A stretch of 64,000 bases of DNA from Gymnogyps californianus. Taxonomy: Eukaryota; Chordata; Aves; Accipitriformes; Cathartidae. Under the pieces are notes generated by a model that was not told where the DNA came from, ran no database searches, and saw nothing but the letters and a program-made list of their open reading frames with translations. Shown in pieces: positions 61,086 through 64,000 of this stretch (the stretch's first letter is position 1; every line of letters starts with the position of its first letter). The position numbers and the translations under genes were made by a program. The stretch lies in NCBI RefSeq assembly GCF_018139145.2, contig NC_059500.1, positions 58,991,607 through 59,055,606 of the forward strand. The letters run 5' to 3'.

Positions 61086-62670
61086 TGAGGTAAGTAATAC
61101 AACTAGGATCCTAGAAATAGGGTTCACAAACAGTGCGTAAACTCTTAACTGATGGATGTTTTATCCAACAGACAATTTTGTCCTTAAATATGAGACACAA
61201 GCTAATTAGAGTACTTGTAAAAACAACTGCACTGCTGAATAGAGTCATTAGAAAACTGAAAGGAACAGAAAAAATCCTGTGTGAGGTTAACATTCAAAAA
61301 TCTGTATACAGACTTTCTCTACCTTTCTCCCAGTTTCAAGTTTCAGCAAGAGCTATGACAGCAGCTGTGGCTGGAGTAAGCTCGCATAGCTGGACAGAAG
61401 TGCGGTAAGAATTTCAGGGTGATCTGAAAAGAGCTTTCTTTTACGGTGTAATCAGTCAAACTCAAGATTCATGCCCTTCACATAGCCAGTCTATAAACTA
61501 CAGGACAATACATCAACCAAATCAAAACAGGATGTGCAGGGCAGTTGCTGTGTTTCTAGAACACCTCCTCTGGGATGCAGACACAAGAGACCCACAGGGT
61601 TTTGCAGTAACTTCCAGCCCAGGTGATGTACATGCTCAGAATGGTCCAGAACTAACTATAAAACTGAATCCCATAACACAATCTGCTGCTTGGCTTCCTG
61701 GCGGCACTAGCAGCGTGCTGCAGGAACCCGCAAGAAAAGGGGTTGTATGCCATGACAACCCAAGGATATACTTCCTGAAGTTTTAGTTATGCTAGCACAG
61801 AGCTTCTCCACATTTCACTTGGTAATAGCTAAGGCTGCAGAAAGTAACTACTTAAGTGTTAGAAAAAAGTTCAACTGACACAGTTGTTTGTTGGAGAATT
61901 TCAAGTTGGGTAAGGGCTTCCCCTTACAGGAAAGGGGAAGGAAAGTTGTTGCAGTTCAGCCTAAAGCTCTAGCACAGGTTTGCTTTATCCACCAAAATGT
62001 AAGTTCTGCCTTAGTACAGAGATTGTTCAACACTTTCCACTCTTAAAACACATTTTCATTGCTTACAACTTTGCCAAAATAGCAGTTTGGGCTGAAACTT
62101 TCCAGACCAGATGCCTGCCTGAGGCTGCATTTTTTTGCACAAGTTTCAGCCAAATGGTTCAGATGTTTTAGAAAATGAAGCTACATTTTTCAGCATTAAA
62201 AGCTTCTGGTGACCTTTTCTTCAAGAAGGAAAGATATTCCTGACAGATTTCAAATGCTTGTTAGCTTGATAGAGAAGTAAGATTTGTAATAGGGGATAAA
62301 ATCTTCTATTCCATCAGCTGGTATGTGACATTGAGGGGTGCACATCTACCCTGATTTGGCAGTTGTAAGCCTTTCCTGAGTTTGTCTGGTGACTCAAACC
62401 TCCACAGACTGCCCCCTCACTTTGCACACCTTTCCCTCAAGCTGGAGTCCTGACCAGAATAGCAGAGCAGAGTCACCATCCCTGGGGGACAACATGAGAT
62501 TTCAATCAGGTGTGCACCATGATGGACCAGAGCTGGAATCAGAGCTGAAGACAGGGTGTGCTTTTCTCTCTCCTGCCAGCGACTGGGCTATGCAGAGGGC
62601 CAGGCTGGAGGGATGCTTTGGAAGGAAACAGTGAAAGAGTTTTAAAAAGTAAACCCAAAAAAACAACCCA

Positions 62671-62701
62671 CCAAACACACACACACAAACAATAACAACC
62701 A
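62671..62701. repeat. short AC-rich low-complexity stretch
   Basis: A short (CA)n run (cacacacacacaa) passing into caataacaacc sequence. Simple repeat only. Confidence 0.8.
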
Positions 62702-64000
62702 CCACACCACAGCTGGAGACTGGGTGGGCTGAAGGAATGAAGTGAGCTGGAAGAAGATGCAGAGTCTGGATCAGGGATACAGGACTCACTGATGAAGAAA
62801 CAGCTAGGGTCTGTCCAGGGGGCACCCCAACCAGGTTACTCAGGGAGAGCAACTGAGTGTTAACGATAAGAGGTGAAAAGCACCTAGAAGTGTACAGAGT
62901 TTATTTTGCACGAGCAACCTCAAATCTGCATTTCCTTACCTTTCAAAACTCTGCGTTACAGCATTCTTAAAGCTCCCTCGTTCTGCATCTGAAATGCTAC
63001 TTTAAAATGTCCACACGCACTATCGTGAACAGTGAACTTAGATGCTATAGCCGAGCCAGCCTAGCAGGCACTCCTTGGAGGCTAAACCTGAGCTTTTTGT
63101 TTCCATTCCCAGCACGTTTTCCTTCCACTTCCCTCGACCATTCTGGTGGCCACTGGACCCCTTCATGTGGTGGCAGAATCCACCAACCCAGCAAAAAGCT
63201 AACCCAGAAGAGAAGAGGAGGAAAGAAAACCCAGGAAGCAACCACACAGGCATCTTCTCAGTGAGTAAGTTGAACTGGCTCCCAGTCAAAATGAGAAGCA
63301 CCCCAGCTGGCAGTAGGAAGGGGGCAGGACCACACAACAGGGAGTGGGTGGGGAGGAGAGCAAGACCTCCCCCTTCTTTTCAGATAATGACCTTCAGCAT
63401 CACAAGTTGAAGGACATTTATTACAAAAATTACAGTGTGACATATCAAAGCTTTAGAAGCAAGAACACTGTTGGCTTACCTAAAGCTAAGCCATTATCTC
63501 TGTTTATAGACAGGCAATGTTTCACAACAATTGCTTAAGCCTCCCCACCGATTAGGGCCCCTAGAAACAGAAGCTTCTTCTGGAAAACACGACAAAACTA
63601 TTGATATTTCTTCATTCACAGTCACAACTCTGGAGTCATGTGCTGAAATTATTTCACTTCAGCAATGTTTCAGTGACTCACAGGCTGGTGTGCAGTATAT
63701 TCCCCACAAAGAGCTCAGCTTTATTGTTTGTCTCATATCTACGCTGTTTAAAAGCAGTATAGTTTTATTTAATCTCTCTTATTTTTCTGCAGTTCAGTCA
63801 CACTGGCCCAATTGTACCCACTGGGCACCCCGCCCACTTCAAGATTAAAACTAGAAAAATAATCCTTCTGTTTTCATTAAAAAGTTCTTCCTCCTTTACC
63901 TACATTACAACTGAACTCGTATTCAGACACTACACTCCAGACAAAGTTTTGAAGAGTTTTCTTTCTACCAATTTTTTCCTAAACGACAGCCTGCCAACCC

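Larger units (their letters stand above)
42557..64000 (-). other. LHFPL2: upstream region of LHFPL2, probably 5' UTR introns
   Basis: No coding exon is recognised in these 21 kb. The human gene has several 5' non-coding exons spread over a large distance, so this is probably transcribed intron of LHFPL2. It holds the solo LTR (44941-45530), the inverted repeat pair (56116-58390), an ancient CR1 (about 60690-61085), a possible MIR (about 52500-52590), an (AAGT)5 array and a G13 tract. No CpG-island promoter was obvious. Confidence 0.55.

Noticed and set aside
1..64000. A CRISPR array, operon, tRNA/rRNA gene or novel defence-like system
   Set aside because: I saw no spaced direct-repeat array, no tRNA-like clover sequence and no intronless gene cluster. 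The window is ordinary vertebrate gene and intron sequence.

Overview
This window is nuclear DNA from a bird. It has vertebrate genes with GT-AG introns, CR1 LINE remnants, and a solo LTR of the TguLTR5-like ERVL family known from neoavian genomes. It holds two protein-coding genes facing each other tail to tail: the 3' three quarters of SCAMP1 on the + strand, and both coding exons of LHFPL2 on the - strand. The same neighbours lie side by side on human 5q14, a region that corresponds to the avian Z chromosome, so Z linkage is likely but inferred.

Layout. SCAMP1 exons equivalent to human exons 3-9 lie at 294-392, 665-776, 4447-4575, 10534-10693, 12409-12510, 14395-14512 and 16364-16528 (stop codon at 16526-16528). 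They join in frame into 294 residues; about the first 45 residues lie upstream of the window. The SCAMP1 3' UTR follows, with a first AATAAA at 16829 and a more convincing distal one at 19336. A convergent intergenic stretch runs to about 22.5 kb. The LHFPL2 3' UTR then extends leftward from its stop codon at 26851-26853. Its last coding exon is 26851-27107, a 15 kb intron follows, and the exon carrying the start codon is 42127-42556. The two coding exons encode a complete 228-residue protein. From 42557 to the right edge I see no coding exon; this is probably the 5' UTR intron territory of LHFPL2.

Mobile elements and repeats. There is one CR1 3' fragment with an open C-terminal reading frame (about 1622-1990, - strand), and two ancient, decayed CR1 pieces (about 7170-7640, - strand; about 60690-61085, + strand). 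A solo LTR at 44941-45530 has perfect 5-bp target duplications. A pair of 200-bp inverted copies, 93% identical without gaps, sits at 56116-56315 and 58191-58390. Smaller items are a possible MIR remnant, a 37-bp tandem duplication, an (AAGT)5 array and a purine/poly-G tract.

Function. SCAMP1 is a four-pass protein of recycling post-Golgi vesicles, and LHFPL2 is a four-pass protein of the LHFP/claudin-like superfamily. Nothing in the sequence suggests they work together; they are simply neighbours. I found no CRISPR array, operon, RNA gene or novel multi-gene system. The most unusual items are the inverted repeat pair and the precisely bounded solo LTR oriented with LHFPL2.
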